DNA of 64,000 nt from Lactobacillus sp. CBA3606 (GTDB lineage Bacteria > Bacillota > Bacilli > Lactobacillales > Lactobacillaceae), in contig NZ_CP027194.1 of NCBI RefSeq assembly GCF_002970935.1, forward strand, positions 2,046,001 to 2,110,000, in the 5' to 3' direction. Each line of letters starts with the position of its first letter. The stretch's first letter is position 1. The notes under the pieces were generated by a model. That model worked only from the letters and a program-made list of their open reading frames with translations, was not told where the DNA came from and ran no database searches. The position numbers and the translations under genes are program-made. Of the stretch, positions 40,212 to 48,797 are shown piece by piece.

Positions 40212-40226
40212 AGATTGCGCTTACAG
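40212..40226 (-). promoter_or_regulatory. Cre-like site in the man leader
   Basis: On the minus strand CTGTAAGCGCAATCT fits WTGNAANCGNWNNCW apart from the first base. It lies ~10 bases past the expected sigma-54 start, where CcpA binding would block elongation. Confidence 0.5.
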
Positions 40227-40310
40227 TATCACAATAAATGAAGTTACAGGCTATTTAGATATTATTTATTCATTTTCCTATGACTGTAACAAAAAATAGG
40301 AGGTACAAAG

Positions 40311-41285
40311 ATGGTAAGCATTATCATTGCTAGTCATGGCGAATTTGCCAAAGGCATTTATCAATCTGGTTCAATGATTTTCGGCGAACAAGAAAACGTT
40401 CAACCCGTTACGTTGATGCCTAGCGAGGGCCCTGATGATATTAAGGCTAAGTTGGAAAAAGCAATTGCTTCTTTCGATGATCAAGATCAAGTCTTATTCT
40501 TAGTCGATCTTTGGGGTGGCACACCTTTCAATCAAGTCAATGGCTTGTTTGAAGAACATAAGGACAAATGGGCGATTGTTGCTGGTTTGAACTTGCCAAT
40601 GTTAATTGAAGCCTATGCATCACGGCTTTCAATGGACTCAGCTCATGAAATTGCAACTCATATCATTGAGACTGCAAAGGATGGGGTTAAGGTTCGACCA
40701 GAAGCATTGGCACCTAAGGAAACTAAGGCGGCAGCACCAGTAGCTAATGCCGGTGGTCGTCCTGGTAAGTTCGATTACGTGCTTGCTCGGATTGATTCAC
40801 GATTACTACATGGTCAAGTTGCAACGGCCTGGAGTAAAACAGTTAACCCAACACGGATTATCGTTGTTTCTGATAACGTTGCCAAAGACAACTTGCGGAC
40901 TCAAATGATTATCCAAGCAGCGCCAAATGGGGTTAAAGCTCACGTGGTTCCAATTGATCAAATGATTAAGTTGGCTAAAGATGACAAACACTTCGGTGGT
41001 CAAAAAGCCTTACTATTATTTGAAACACCTCAAGATGCTTTGAAAGCAATCAAGGGTGGCGTACCGTTGGATACCTTAAACATTGGTTCCATGGCACATT
41101 CAGTTGGTAAAGTTCAACCTAATAAGGTTTTAGCTTTTAACCAAGACGATATCGATACTTACCATGAATTGGAAAAGATGGGCATCAAGATGGATGTTCG
41201 TAAGGTTCCAACTGATGGCCAAGATAACTTGGATCGTATCATGGATAAAGCTGAAAAACTATTGAAAGAACAAGCAAATAGTTAG
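40311..41285 (+). CDS. manX: Mannose-class PTS EIIAB
   Basis: A 324-residue fused EIIA-EIIB of the mannose (4.A.6) PTS family. EIIA has phosphorylated His9 in [17 protein letters not shown] and the [14 protein letters not shown] block. A Pro/Ala linker ([17 protein letters not shown], ~132-150) leads to EIIB with phosphorylated His167 in [15 protein letters not shown]. It takes phosphate from HPr and passes it to incoming mannose, glucose or glucosamine. AGGAGG ribosome site. Transcription depends on sigma-54 and probably ManR; EIIC and EIID follow in the operon. Confidence 0.95.
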   Translation: MVSIIIASHGEFAKGIYQSGSMIFGEQENVQPVTLMPSEGPDDIKAKLEKAIASFDDQDQVLFLVDLWGGTPFNQVNGLFEEHKDKWAIVAGLNLPMLIEAYASRLSMDSAHEIATHIIETAKDGVKVRPEALAPKETKAAAPVANAGGRPGKFDYVLARIDSRLLHGQVATAWSKTVNPTRIIVVSDNVAKDNLRTQMIIQAAPNGVKAHVVPIDQMIKLAKDDKHFGGQKALLLFETPQDALKAIKGGVPLDTLNIGSMAHSVGKVQPNKVLAFNQDDIDTYHELEKMGIKMDVRKVPTDGQDNLDRIMDKAEKLLKEQANS

Positions 41286-41317
41286 TTAACTATCGGAGAA
41301 AAATGGAGGATTAAAAC

Positions 41318-42124
41318 ATGAATTTGAACGCGATTCAAATGATTTTAGTCGTGTTAGTCGCATTTTTAGCTGGTATGGAAGGTATTCTAGATGAATTCCA
41401 TTTCCATCAACCAGTTGTTGCCTGCGCATTAATCGGCTTAGTTACCGGACAATTAGTCCCATGTATTATTTTAGGTGGTAGTCTTCAAATGATCGCCTTG
41501 GGTTGGTCAAACGTTGGTGCCGCTGTTGCGCCTGATGCAGCATTAGCTTCGATCGCATCTGCAATTATTTTGGTACTTGGTGGTCAAGGCCGTGCCGGAG
41601 TTTCATCAGCGATTGCGATTGCTGTTCCTTTAGCCGTTGCCGGTTTATTACTTACTATTCTTGCACGTACTTTAGCAACTTTGATTGTACATGTTATGGA
41701 CCGTGCTGCTGAAGAAGGTAGCTTTGCTAAAATTGACATGTGGCAAATGATTGCCATTGCGATGCAAGGGTTACGGATCGCTATTCCAGCTGCATTAATT
41801 CTTGCTGTTGGTGCTGGTCCTGTTAAATCAATGTTGAACGCAATGCCTGCTTGGTTGACTGATGGTTTGTCAATCGGTGGTGGGATGGTTGTTGCCGTTG
41901 GGTATGCCATGGTTATTAACATGATGGCTACTCGTGAAGTATGGCCATTCTTCGTTTTAGGTTTCATCCTAGCTGCAATTTCTGAATTGACGTTGATTGC
42001 CTTAGGTGGTATTGGTGTTGCGATGGCCCTTATCTACTTGAACCTTTCTAAAATGGGTGGTTCTGGTAATGGTGGCGGATCCGGTACTGGTGACCCTGTT
42101 GGCGACATTATCGATAAGTATTAG
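41318..42124 (+). CDS. manY: Mannose-class PTS EIIC
   Basis: A 268-residue membrane subunit forming the sugar channel with EIID. Hallmarks: ILDEFHFHQPVVACALIGLV (~25), GGSLQMIALGWSNVGAAVAPD (~50) and EEGSFAKIDMWQM (~130). The short C-terminal tail GGSGNGGGSGTGDPVGD is Gly-rich. Sits 33 bases after EIIAB with a GGAGG ribosome site. The ManYZ type is also the docking receptor of class II bacteriocins and an entry route for some phage DNA in related bacteria. Confidence 0.94.
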   Translation: MNLNAIQMILVVLVAFLAGMEGILDEFHFHQPVVACALIGLVTGQLVPCIILGGSLQMIALGWSNVGAAVAPDAALASIASAIILVLGGQGRAGVSSAIAIAVPLAVAGLLLTILARTLATLIVHVMDRAAEEGSFAKIDMWQMIAIAMQGLRIAIPAALILAVGAGPVKSMLNAMPAWLTDGLSIGGGMVVAVGYAMVINMMATREVWPFFVLGFILAAISELTLIALGGIGVAMALIYLNLSKMGGSGNGGGSGTGDPVGDIIDKY

Positions 42125-42142
42125 CGAAGGAGGAAAACTAAA

Positions 42143-43057
42143 ATGGCTGATCAAATTAAATTAAGCAAAAGTGATCGTATTCATGTTTGGTGGCGTTCGA
42201 CGTTCCTCCAAGGTTCTTGGAACTATGAACGGATGCAAAACGGTGGTTGGGCTTATTCATTAATCCCAGCTTTGAAAAAATTATATACGACTAAAGAAGA
42301 CCGTGCCGCTGCTTTAAAGCGTCATATGGAATTCTTTAATACTCATCCTTACGTGGCTTCACCAATTATTGGTGTTACCATGGCACTTGAAGAAGAACGT
42401 TCTAATGGGGCTCCCATTGATGACGTTACGATTCAAGGGGTTAAAGTTGGGATGATGGGACCATTGGCCGGTGTTGGTGACCCAGTTTTCTGGTTCACGG
42501 CTAAGCCAATCATTGGTGCCTTAGCTGCTTCCTTAGCAATTGGTGGTAGCGTGATGGGTCCTATCTTGTACTTCGTTGTTTGGAATATTATTCGGATGGC
42601 CTTCATGTGGTATACACAAGAACTTGGTTACAAAGCCGGTTCTGCGATTACTGATGATTTATCTGGTGGTATTTTACAAGATATTACTAAGGGTGCTTCA
42701 ATCTTAGGGATGTTCATCTTGCCAGCCTTAATTGAACGGTGGGTCACAGTTGACTTCAGTCCAGTTAAAGTTTCAACAATCAAACAAGCTAGTGGTGCTT
42801 ACATCGACTGGAACAAATTGCCAGCTGGTGCCAAGGGTGTCAAAGAAGCCTTGACTCAACAAGCTTCTGGGATGTCATTGGACAAATACAAGGTTACGAC
42901 CTTGCAAGATAACTTGAATCAATTGATTCCAGGTTTAGCTGCGCTTTTGATTACCTTCCTCTGCATGTGGTTATTGAAGAAGAAAGTTTCTCCAATCATT
43001 ATCATCTTCGGCCTCTTCGCCTTTGGTGTTATCATGCATGTTCTTGGTGTAATGTAA
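42143..43057 (+). CDS. manZ: Mannose-class PTS EIID
   Basis: A 304-residue membrane subunit. Hallmarks: RSTFLQGSWNYERMQNGGW (~17), MEFFNTHPYVASPIIGVTMA (~60) and VKVGMMGPLAGVGDPVFWF (~105). The C-terminal helix pair ends with VSPIIIIFGLFAFGVIMHVL. An inserted segment of ~45 residues (VKVSTIKQASGAYIDWNKLP onward, ~205-250) is typical of Firmicutes EIID-Man. GGAGG ribosome site 18 bases after EIIC. Confidence 0.95.
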   Translation: MADQIKLSKSDRIHVWWRSTFLQGSWNYERMQNGGWAYSLIPALKKLYTTKEDRAAALKRHMEFFNTHPYVASPIIGVTMALEEERSNGAPIDDVTIQGVKVGMMGPLAGVGDPVFWFTAKPIIGALAASLAIGGSVMGPILYFVVWNIIRMAFMWYTQELGYKAGSAITDDLSGGILQDITKGASILGMFILPALIERWVTVDFSPVKVSTIKQASGAYIDWNKLPAGAKGVKEALTQQASGMSLDKYKVTTLQDNLNQLIPGLAALLITFLCMWLLKKKVSPIIIIFGLFAFGVIMHVLGVM

Positions 43058-43069
43058 AGATGAATTGAG

Positions 43070-43128
43070 ACAATTTAAATTATTGATTTAAATTGTTGGG
43101 ATGGACTCTTGCGAGTTCATCCCTTTTT
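43070..43128 (+). terminator. Tandem hairpins and terminator after EIID
   Basis: First a perfect 11-bp AT-rich stem ACAATTTAAAT/ATTTAAATTGT (43070-43096), then an 11-bp stem GGGATGGACTC/GAGTTCATCCC (43098-43123, one G-T pair) with five T. The second is a normal terminator; the first may protect the 3' end or aid termination. Confidence 0.8.
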
Positions 43129-43141
43129 ATTAACCGGCACT

Positions 43142-43170
43142 TTGCGAAAAAAGCGCCAACGCCGTATAAT
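43142..43170 (+). promoter_or_regulatory. Sigma-A promoter of manO (DUF956)
   Basis: TTGCGA at 43142-43147, 17-base spacer, TATAAT at 43165-43170. It lets manO be expressed without sigma-54. Confidence 0.7.
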
Positions 43171-43205
43171 CGGTGTAATCAAGAGAAAGAAATGGAGACA
43201 CTCAA

Positions 43206-43589
43206 ATGGTTCAATCGCTTAATACAAAGGTTGATATGGTTGTTGACGGTAATTCGCATTTAGGCTTGACCGATTATGGAAAAATTATGATTGGTGATCA
43301 TGGTTTTGAATTTTATGATAATCGTAATGCCAAAAATTATATTCAGATTCCTTGGGATGAGGTCGATCGGGTGATTGTGTCGGTCATGTTTAAGGGCCGC
43401 TGGATTCCACGTTATGGTTTTCGAACTAAGAAGAACGGGACTTATACGTTTTCTTCGAAAACGCCGCGGAAGGTCTTGCGAGCGGTTCGTAAACATGTTG
43501 AACCAGACCATATCGTGCGTTCGTTGTCATTTTTCGATGTTATGAAACGGGTTATTACCGGTAGAAATCGTAATAAGTATTTGAAGTAA
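43206..43589 (+). CDS. manO: DUF956 family protein (ManO)
   Basis: A 127-residue protein of the DUF956/ManO family, found almost only next to mannose PTS operons in lactic acid bacteria and Listeria and thought to modulate PTS expression; mechanism unknown. Typical blocks: GLTDYGKIMIGDHGFEFYD (~20), IPWDEVDRVIVSVMFKGRWI (~48) and FSSKTPRKVLRAVRKHV (~80). No membrane segment. A terminator and its own sigma-A promoter separate it from manXYZ. Confidence 0.88.
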   Translation: MVQSLNTKVDMVVDGNSHLGLTDYGKIMIGDHGFEFYDNRNAKNYIQIPWDEVDRVIVSVMFKGRWIPRYGFRTKKNGTYTFSSKTPRKVLRAVRKHVEPDHIVRSLSFFDVMKRVITGRNRNKYLK

Positions 43590-43621
43590 GCGAACTATCA
43601 GTAATCAGGTGGTGCTAGTGC

Positions 43622-43655
43622 AGGCGTTTGGGGAGAATCCCAAGCGTCTTTTTTG
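43622..43655 (+). terminator. Terminator after manO
   Basis: Stem CGTTTGGG/CCCAAGCG with one G-T pair and six T. Confidence 0.78.
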
Positions 43656-43695
43656 GTTGCTAAGGCGACGAGTGGTTAGTCACGGAAATATAAAT

Positions 43696-43751
43696 AGTGT
43701 GTTGATACACTGTGTGTTAAGATAAGGACTAACTGAGTGTGTCAATACACT
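43696..43751. promoter_or_regulatory. Two near-identical 16-bp palindromes before manR
   Basis: AGTGTGTTGATACACT (43696-43711) and AGTGTGTCAATACACT (43736-43751) lie exactly 40 bases apart and each has 5-bp AGTGT/ACACT arms. TTGATACACT is shared with the manXYZ inverted repeat (TTGATACACA) and the orphan EIIA promoter. Probable operators for autoregulation or a common regulator. Confidence 0.6.
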
Positions 43752-43792
43752 TGAGATTGTAACGGGTATTCAATAAAGAAGGAGTGGCCCAG

Positions 43793-46645
43793 TTGACCAG
43801 AAAAGCACGAATTTATGAGTATGTTTGTGAGTATGGGGATACTGATGGCGTGACGACTGAAATGGTAGCTAATGCGTTGGCACTAGCGCGGTCGAATGTC
43901 AGCAAAGAATTGAATACATTAGTACGTGAAGGCGACCTATATAAGTTGTCCGGGCGGCCGGTACGCTATGCAGTAAGTGCGGTAACTGCGACAACTGCGG
44001 CTTCAACTGTGACTACGCCAGCACCGCCAGTTGGGACGACGGCGACAGCGACGCAAGTGCGACCACCGGCAGCGCCGACGACCAAGGCGGTTCGACCAGC
44101 CGATGTTTTTGCTAGCATGATTGGTGCGCATGCCAGCTTGGAGAATCAAGTTGAACAGGCTAAAGCGGCCATTTTATATCCACCACGGGGGCTGAATACA
44201 CTAGTGATTGGGCCAACCGGGTCCGGGAAAACGTATTTTGCCAATGTGATGTATCAGTTTGCTGAAACGCAACACGTGCTGACGAATCCGCAAGGGTTGA
44301 TTACGTTTAACTGTGCCGATTATGCGCATAATCCAGAATTATTAATGTCGCATTTGTTTGGTTATGTCAAGGGCGCCTTTACAGGAGCAAATGAAGACAA
44401 GGATGGCTTAATTCAAGAGGCGGATGGCGGCATGCTCTTCTTGGATGAAGTCCATCGGTTACCTCCAGAAGGGCAAGAAATGATCTTTTACTTTATGGAT
44501 CATGGGACGTATTCACGTCTGGGGGAAACGGCAAAAGATCATCATGCCAACGTGCGCCTCGTCTGTGCGACAACGGAAGACCCCGAGAGTGCCCTACTGC
44601 AGACCTTTGTGCGGCGGATTCCAATTACGATTCAGTTGCCAGCATTTAATCATCGTTCAGCGGCGGAACGGCTTGATTTATTAAAAGCCTTATTATCACT
44701 GGAAGCTAACCGCATTAATAAACAGATTCGGTTAACGGAGGATGTGGTGCAGGCGTTACTAGGATCAGTTACTTTTGGGAATGTTGGTCAATTGAAATCC
44801 AATATTCAGCTGGTGTGTGCCCAAGGTTTTGTTAATAGTATTGAAAACGATACTGAAATTGAAATTACGATGGATGACCTGCCACAAAATATTCGGAATG
44901 GCTTAATGACGGTCGCATCTAATCGGCATGAACTCGGCGCAATTTCAGAATTGCTGGATCCCTATTTGATTGTTAAACCAAACGATGGTCCAATGCCCAT
45001 TCGCAATAAGAATGATAATTATGAATTACCTTATAATTTATATGAAATCATTGGCGATAAAGCCTCATTGCTACGGCGTGAAGGCCTCGATAAGGAACAT
45101 ATTAATCGGTTTATTACGACTGATATTAATTTACATTTAAAATCATTTTATAAACAAACCCAGATGAATATTGCCCCTGAAAATAAGTTAGCCGAAATTG
45201 TCGATCAAGATGTGATTGATTTTACCAAAATGGCGCAAACGACGATTCAAGAAATGTTAGGCTATAATTTTAAAGATAATTTTATTTATGCGGTGAGTTT
45301 GCATATTAGTTCATTCATCAAACGGATTCAAGCGGGTAAGCCGATGCGGCAGATGAGTCAAGAGATGTTGGCAATGGTCAAAGAATATCCAGCCGAAATC
45401 AAAGCTGCGCAAGTGCTGAAACAAAGTTTGGATGATCATTATCATTTGCCGATTCCCCAATCAGAAGTGTATTACTTAGCTATTTTACTTATTTCGCTAA
45501 AATCCATGCAACTAAACGGTAAGGTCGGCGTTTTGGTGGCTGCGCATGGGATGAGTACGGCGTCCTCAATGGCGCAAGTCGTTGGTCAACTGTTAGATGA
45601 TTATGATGTCGGTGCCTTTGATATGCCGCTAGATATGGACCCAAGCGTTGCCTATGAACATGTTAGGACCCAAGTACAAGGACTGGATGCCGGTAATGGC
45701 GTCCTCATGTTGGTTGATATGGGGTCACTGGCAACTTTTGGCAAGCGCATCCAGGCGGATACCGACATTGAAATCCGGACGATTGATATGGTGACGACGC
45801 CGGTTGTTTTAGAAGCTGTGCGGAAGGCGAGTCTGATTGACAGCAATTTAGATACGATTTATCACGAATTGGTTGGGTTTAAAGGTTATTCACGAATTTC
45901 ACGGAACTTACCAGTCGCACCAGTTACACCAACCGTTGACGCACCGGTTACAACGAGTGATCAACGGGCGATCATTGCGATTTGTGCGACCGGAGTGGGT
46001 ACTGCTGAACGGATTAAGACCATTTTAGATAGTCTATTGGCCCAAAATTTTGTTGAGGGAATTACGGTATTCCCCATCTCAGTGGTCAATATGCAAGCAC
46101 GGCTCACTCAAATTAGTCAGACGTATCAAATTATTGCGGCGACTGGGATTACCAAGCCAGACTTAGATGTGCCGTTTATTTCGTTGGAAGAATTATTACA
46201 AGGTGGGGGCGAGAAGTTTATCGACCAGTTAACGACCGGCCTTGATGCGCCGCAAACAAAATTAACCGATGCACGGGCCTTAACGCCAGCCTTATGTGAA
46301 CAGTATTTGGGTGATTACTTTACTTTTTTGAATCCGCATAAGTTAACGCCTATTTTATGGGCTTACAGTGAGCTGATTAATCAAAATTTAGTGGTGCCAA
46401 TGACCAATGCTTTTCGCATTGATTTGATCATGCATTTAGCTGGGGCACTAGAACGAACAGCCATTAAAGACGCAATCACGGCACCAGCAGAGGAATTACC
46501 AAGGATTACTGCTTCAAAATGGTATCCAGTTGTGCAACAAGCGGATCAACAGTTAACAGATCAACTCCAATTGACTTTTTCAGCCGCAGAAAATTATTAT
46601 ATCGTGCAACTGTTAGAAAATCATCAAGCCGAGTTGATACACTAA
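43793..46645 (+). CDS. manR: Sigma-54 activator ManR (LevR family) with PTS regulatory domains
   Basis: A 950-residue bacterial enhancer-binding protein. Order: N-terminal helix-turn-helix (1-60), a Pro/Ala/Thr-rich linker (~62-108), AAA+ domain with GPTGSGKT (140-147), the sigma-54-contacting GAFTGA (194-199) and GMLFLDEVHRLPPEG, PRD1 (~450-550), an EIIA-Man-like domain with His585 in AAHGMSTAS, an EIIB-like domain with Cys731 in IAICATGVGTAER, and PRD2 (~840-940). Phosphorylation by HPr and EIIs would tune its activity. TTG 43793, eight bases after AAGGAG, is the likely start; GTG 43784 overlaps that site. Confidence 0.95.
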   Translation: MTRKARIYEYVCEYGDTDGVTTEMVANALALARSNVSKELNTLVREGDLYKLSGRPVRYAVSAVTATTAASTVTTPAPPVGTTATATQVRPPAAPTTKAVRPADVFASMIGAHASLENQVEQAKAAILYPPRGLNTLVIGPTGSGKTYFANVMYQFAETQHVLTNPQGLITFNCADYAHNPELLMSHLFGYVKGAFTGANEDKDGLIQEADGGMLFLDEVHRLPPEGQEMIFYFMDHGTYSRLGETAKDHHANVRLVCATTEDPESALLQTFVRRIPITIQLPAFNHRSAAERLDLLKALLSLEANRINKQIRLTEDVVQALLGSVTFGNVGQLKSNIQLVCAQGFVNSIENDTEIEITMDDLPQNIRNGLMTVASNRHELGAISELLDPYLIVKPNDGPMPIRNKNDNYELPYNLYEIIGDKASLLRREGLDKEHINRFITTDINLHLKSFYKQTQMNIAPENKLAEIVDQDVIDFTKMAQTTIQEMLGYNFKDNFIYAVSLHISSFIKRIQAGKPMRQMSQEMLAMVKEYPAEIKAAQVLKQSLDDHYHLPIPQSEVYYLAILLISLKSMQLNGKVGVLVAAHGMSTASSMAQVVGQLLDDYDVGAFDMPLDMDPSVAYEHVRTQVQGLDAGNGVLMLVDMGSLATFGKRIQADTDIEIRTIDMVTTPVVLEAVRKASLIDSNLDTIYHELVGFKGYSRISRNLPVAPVTPTVDAPVTTSDQRAIIAICATGVGTAERIKTILDSLLAQNFVEGITVFPISVVNMQARLTQISQTYQIIAATGITKPDLDVPFISLEELLQGGGEKFIDQLTTGLDAPQTKLTDARALTPALCEQYLGDYFTFLNPHKLTPILWAYSELINQNLVVPMTNAFRIDLIMHLAGALERTAIKDAITAPAEELPRITASKWYPVVQQADQQLTDQLQLTFSAAENYYIVQLLENHQAELIH

Positions 46646-46646
46646 G

Positions 46647-46663
46647 TGGCATGTTTTTTGCAT
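46647..46663 (+). promoter_or_regulatory. Second sigma-54 promoter, before the orphan EIIA-EIIB genes
   Basis: TGGCATGTTTTTTGCAT matches TGGCAY-N5-TTGCA. It starts two bases after the manR stop, and a TTGATACACT motif (46634-46643) sits just upstream, overlapping the stop codon. Confidence 0.85.
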
Positions 46664-46704
46664 GTATCTTAATAAGAGAAGTTAATCAAAAGGAGGCTGT
46701 TTAG

Positions 46705-47124
46705 ATGCTAGCATTTGTTGTTGTCAGTCACGGTGAATTTGCCGAAGGGGTCGTGAAATCATCATATATGATTTTCGGCCAACAAGAAAAAGTTCAAACC
46801 GTCACTTTTCAGTTGGATGAAGGTCCAGAAGACTTAGCTAAAAAACTAGATGCGGCGATTGCCACATTCGATGCGACGGACCAAGTGTTGTTCTTAGTTG
46901 ATTTGTGGGGGGGCTCACCTTTCAATGCGGCGAGCCAAATTGTGGCCGAACACACTGACCGCATGGGACTTGTCACTGGGTTGAATTTACCGATGTTAAT
47001 TGAAGGCTATACAGTACGGGATAAGCCGCTAGATGCAGTCATTGCTCATTTAGAAGAGACCGGCAAGATTGGCATTAAACATTTAACGTTGCTCCAAGAT
47101 GACGGCGAAGCTGAGCAGTCATGA
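46705..47124 (+). CDS. Orphan mannose-class PTS EIIA
   Basis: A 139-residue stand-alone EIIA-Man domain with the phospho-His in VVSHGEFAEGVVKS and the [17 protein letters not shown] block. No EIIC or EIID gene accompanies it. It follows manR and has its own sigma-54 promoter, so it may phosphorylate ManR or feed phosphate to an EIIB with regulatory function. AGGAGG-type ribosome site. The stop overlaps the EIIB start (ATGA). Confidence 0.9.
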   Translation: MLAFVVVSHGEFAEGVVKSSYMIFGQQEKVQTVTFQLDEGPEDLAKKLDAAIATFDATDQVLFLVDLWGGSPFNAASQIVAEHTDRMGLVTGLNLPMLIEGYTVRDKPLDAVIAHLEETGKIGIKHLTLLQDDGEAEQS

Positions 47125-47642
47125 CCATGGATATTCGACTGGCCCGAATTGATAGTCGGTTATTACATGGACAAGTGGCGACCGTTTGGACCAAAAGTGT
47201 TGCGCCTAATCGAATCTTAGTCGTGTCAGATGTGGTGGCGCAAGATAACCTACGCAAGATGCTAATTGTGCAGGCTGCGCCACCAGGGGTTAAGGCCAAT
47301 GTGATTACGGTCGATAAGATGATTGAGATTTATCAAAATACCTTATTCGATACAGTTAAACCGTTAATTTTGACCGACACGCCACAAAATATGGCGCGGT
47401 TAGTTGCGGGGGGCTTGGATGTGAGTCACGTGGGCGTCGATATTGGCAGCTTAGCCTATTCTGCTGGCATGGTGATGGTGACAAATGCGATTGCGGTTGG
47501 GCATGCTGAAGCCGCTGCCTTATATCAATTAAAGGCGGCTGGCGTTGCAATTTTTGCTCAGAAAGTGCCCACAGATAAAAAAGTTGATTTGATACCATTA
47601 TTGGCAAAAAATGGTTTTGAAACTAGTCCGAATCTGGAATAA
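47121..47642 (+). CDS. Orphan mannose-class PTS EIIB
   Basis: A 173-residue stand-alone EIIB-Man domain with the phospho-His in [15 protein letters not shown] and NRILVVSDVVAQDNLRKML. It is the partner of the upstream EIIA and is translationally coupled to it. No membrane components are encoded, so a regulatory phosphate relay to ManR is the simplest idea. An alternative is use of EIICD from manYZ. Ends at a terminator (47651). Confidence 0.9.
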   Translation: MTMDIRLARIDSRLLHGQVATVWTKSVAPNRILVVSDVVAQDNLRKMLIVQAAPPGVKANVITVDKMIEIYQNTLFDTVKPLILTDTPQNMARLVAGGLDVSHVGVDIGSLAYSAGMVMVTNAIAVGHAEAAALYQLKAAGVAIFAQKVPTDKKVDLIPLLAKNGFETSPNLE

Positions 47643-47650
47643 GATTTAGT

Positions 47651-47678
47651 GAGTTTGGGAAACCAAGCTCTTTTTTTA
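47651..47678 (+). terminator. Terminator after the orphan EIIA-EIIB operon
   Basis: GAGTTTGG/CCAAGCTC stem with one G-T pair and a short loop, followed by seven T. Confidence 0.82.
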
Positions 47679-47742
47679 CCGGTGGCATGGTTAAATTTGA
47701 TGACAGTTGTCTTAGGATTTGACTAAAATTAAGGGACAACCT

Positions 47743-47770
47743 TTGACCGCGGGGCTTTTATTGATAAAAT
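47743..47770 (+). promoter_or_regulatory. Promoter of fabH-accBCDA
   Basis: TTGACC at 47743-47748, 16-base spacer, TAAAAT at 47765-47770, 43 bases before fabH. Confidence 0.6.
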
Positions 47771-47812
47771 TATAGCCAGAAGCTTTAATCGAAATAAGTT
47801 GGGGGTCAGCAG

Positions 47813-48784
47813 ATGACAATATATACGAAAATTACCGCGGCAGGGCAGTACGTCCCTAAACGCGTGGTTGATAATGATGAATTAGCACAAATTATGGCAA
47901 CTAATGACGATTGGATTCAATCGCATACCGGGATTCAAACACGACATTTTGCGATGGCTGATGAAAATACGTCTACATTAGCAACGCAAGTAGCCCAACA
48001 ATTACTTGATCAACAACATTTGGCAGCCAGTGCGATTGATTTAATTATCGTCACGACGATTACACCGGATGCATTGACCCCGGCAACAGCTTGTTTGGTG
48101 CAGGCCAATATTGGTGCGGCGCACGCGTTTGCCTTTGACATGAGTGCCGCCTGTGCTGGTTTTACCTTTGGGGTTGCGACGGCAGATAAATTTATTCGTA
48201 GTGGTCAATACCAAAATGTGATGGTCATCAGTGCTGAAGTTAATTCGAAGATGATGGATTTTAAGGATCGGACTGCGGCAGTATTCTTTGGTGATGGTGC
48301 TGGTGGGGTGCTCTTACAAGCGACCACTGATCCAGCTGAAAATAGTATCTTGGCGGAAAAGCTACAGACGCAAGGCAATGCGACTGTGATTCATTCTGGT
48401 CGGGTAAAGCCCATCACCACTATTGCTGCTAGTAATTATCCCCAAACGGATGCGTTCTATCAAGCTGGCCGCGAGGTTTTCCAATTTGCGACCACGGTTG
48501 TCCCACAACAAATGCAAGCTTTATTGGAGACGGCCCAGGTTGCTCCAACTGACTTACAGTATGTGATTTGTCATCAAGCTAATCTGCGCATCATCGAACA
48601 AATTGCGGCTAAATTAGCTTTACCCATGACCAAATTTCCACATAATGTTGAAAAGTTTGGCAATACGTCTTCAGCGGGAGTTGCGATGGCTTTAGCCGAC
48701 GTCTATGCCACGATGACTGGCCCCGTCTTATTGACTGCTTTTGGGGGCGGCCTCGCATATGGCTCAATTTTAATCAAAAAATAG
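47813..48784 (+). CDS. fabH: 3-oxoacyl-ACP synthase III (FabH)
   Basis: Starts fatty-acid synthesis by condensing acetyl-CoA with malonyl-ACP. The 323-residue thiolase-fold enzyme has the catalytic Cys in DMSAACAGFTFGV (~112), His in YVICHQANLRI (~252) and Asn in FGNTSSAGVAMA (~283). The ribosome site is GGGGGT. It heads a five-gene operon with a complete acetyl-CoA carboxylase, so the operon makes malonyl-CoA and uses it for the first condensation. ACP, fabD, fabG and fabK are not here and must lie elsewhere. Confidence 0.95.
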   Translation: MTIYTKITAAGQYVPKRVVDNDELAQIMATNDDWIQSHTGIQTRHFAMADENTSTLATQVAQQLLDQQHLAASAIDLIIVTTITPDALTPATACLVQANIGAAHAFAFDMSAACAGFTFGVATADKFIRSGQYQNVMVISAEVNSKMMDFKDRTAAVFFGDGAGGVLLQATTDPAENSILAEKLQTQGNATVIHSGRVKPITTIAASNYPQTDAFYQAGREVFQFATTVVPQQMQALLETAQVAPTDLQYVICHQANLRIIEQIAAKLALPMTKFPHNVEKFGNTSSAGVAMALADVYATMTGPVLLTAFGGGLAYGSILIKK

Positions 48785-48797
48785 GAGGATGACCCAC

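Noticed and set aside
47681-47745. FabT-type operators (TTTGA-x-TATCAAA) before fabH
   Set aside because: Only half-matches such as ATTTGAC and ACCTTTGAC are seen; no symmetrical site.
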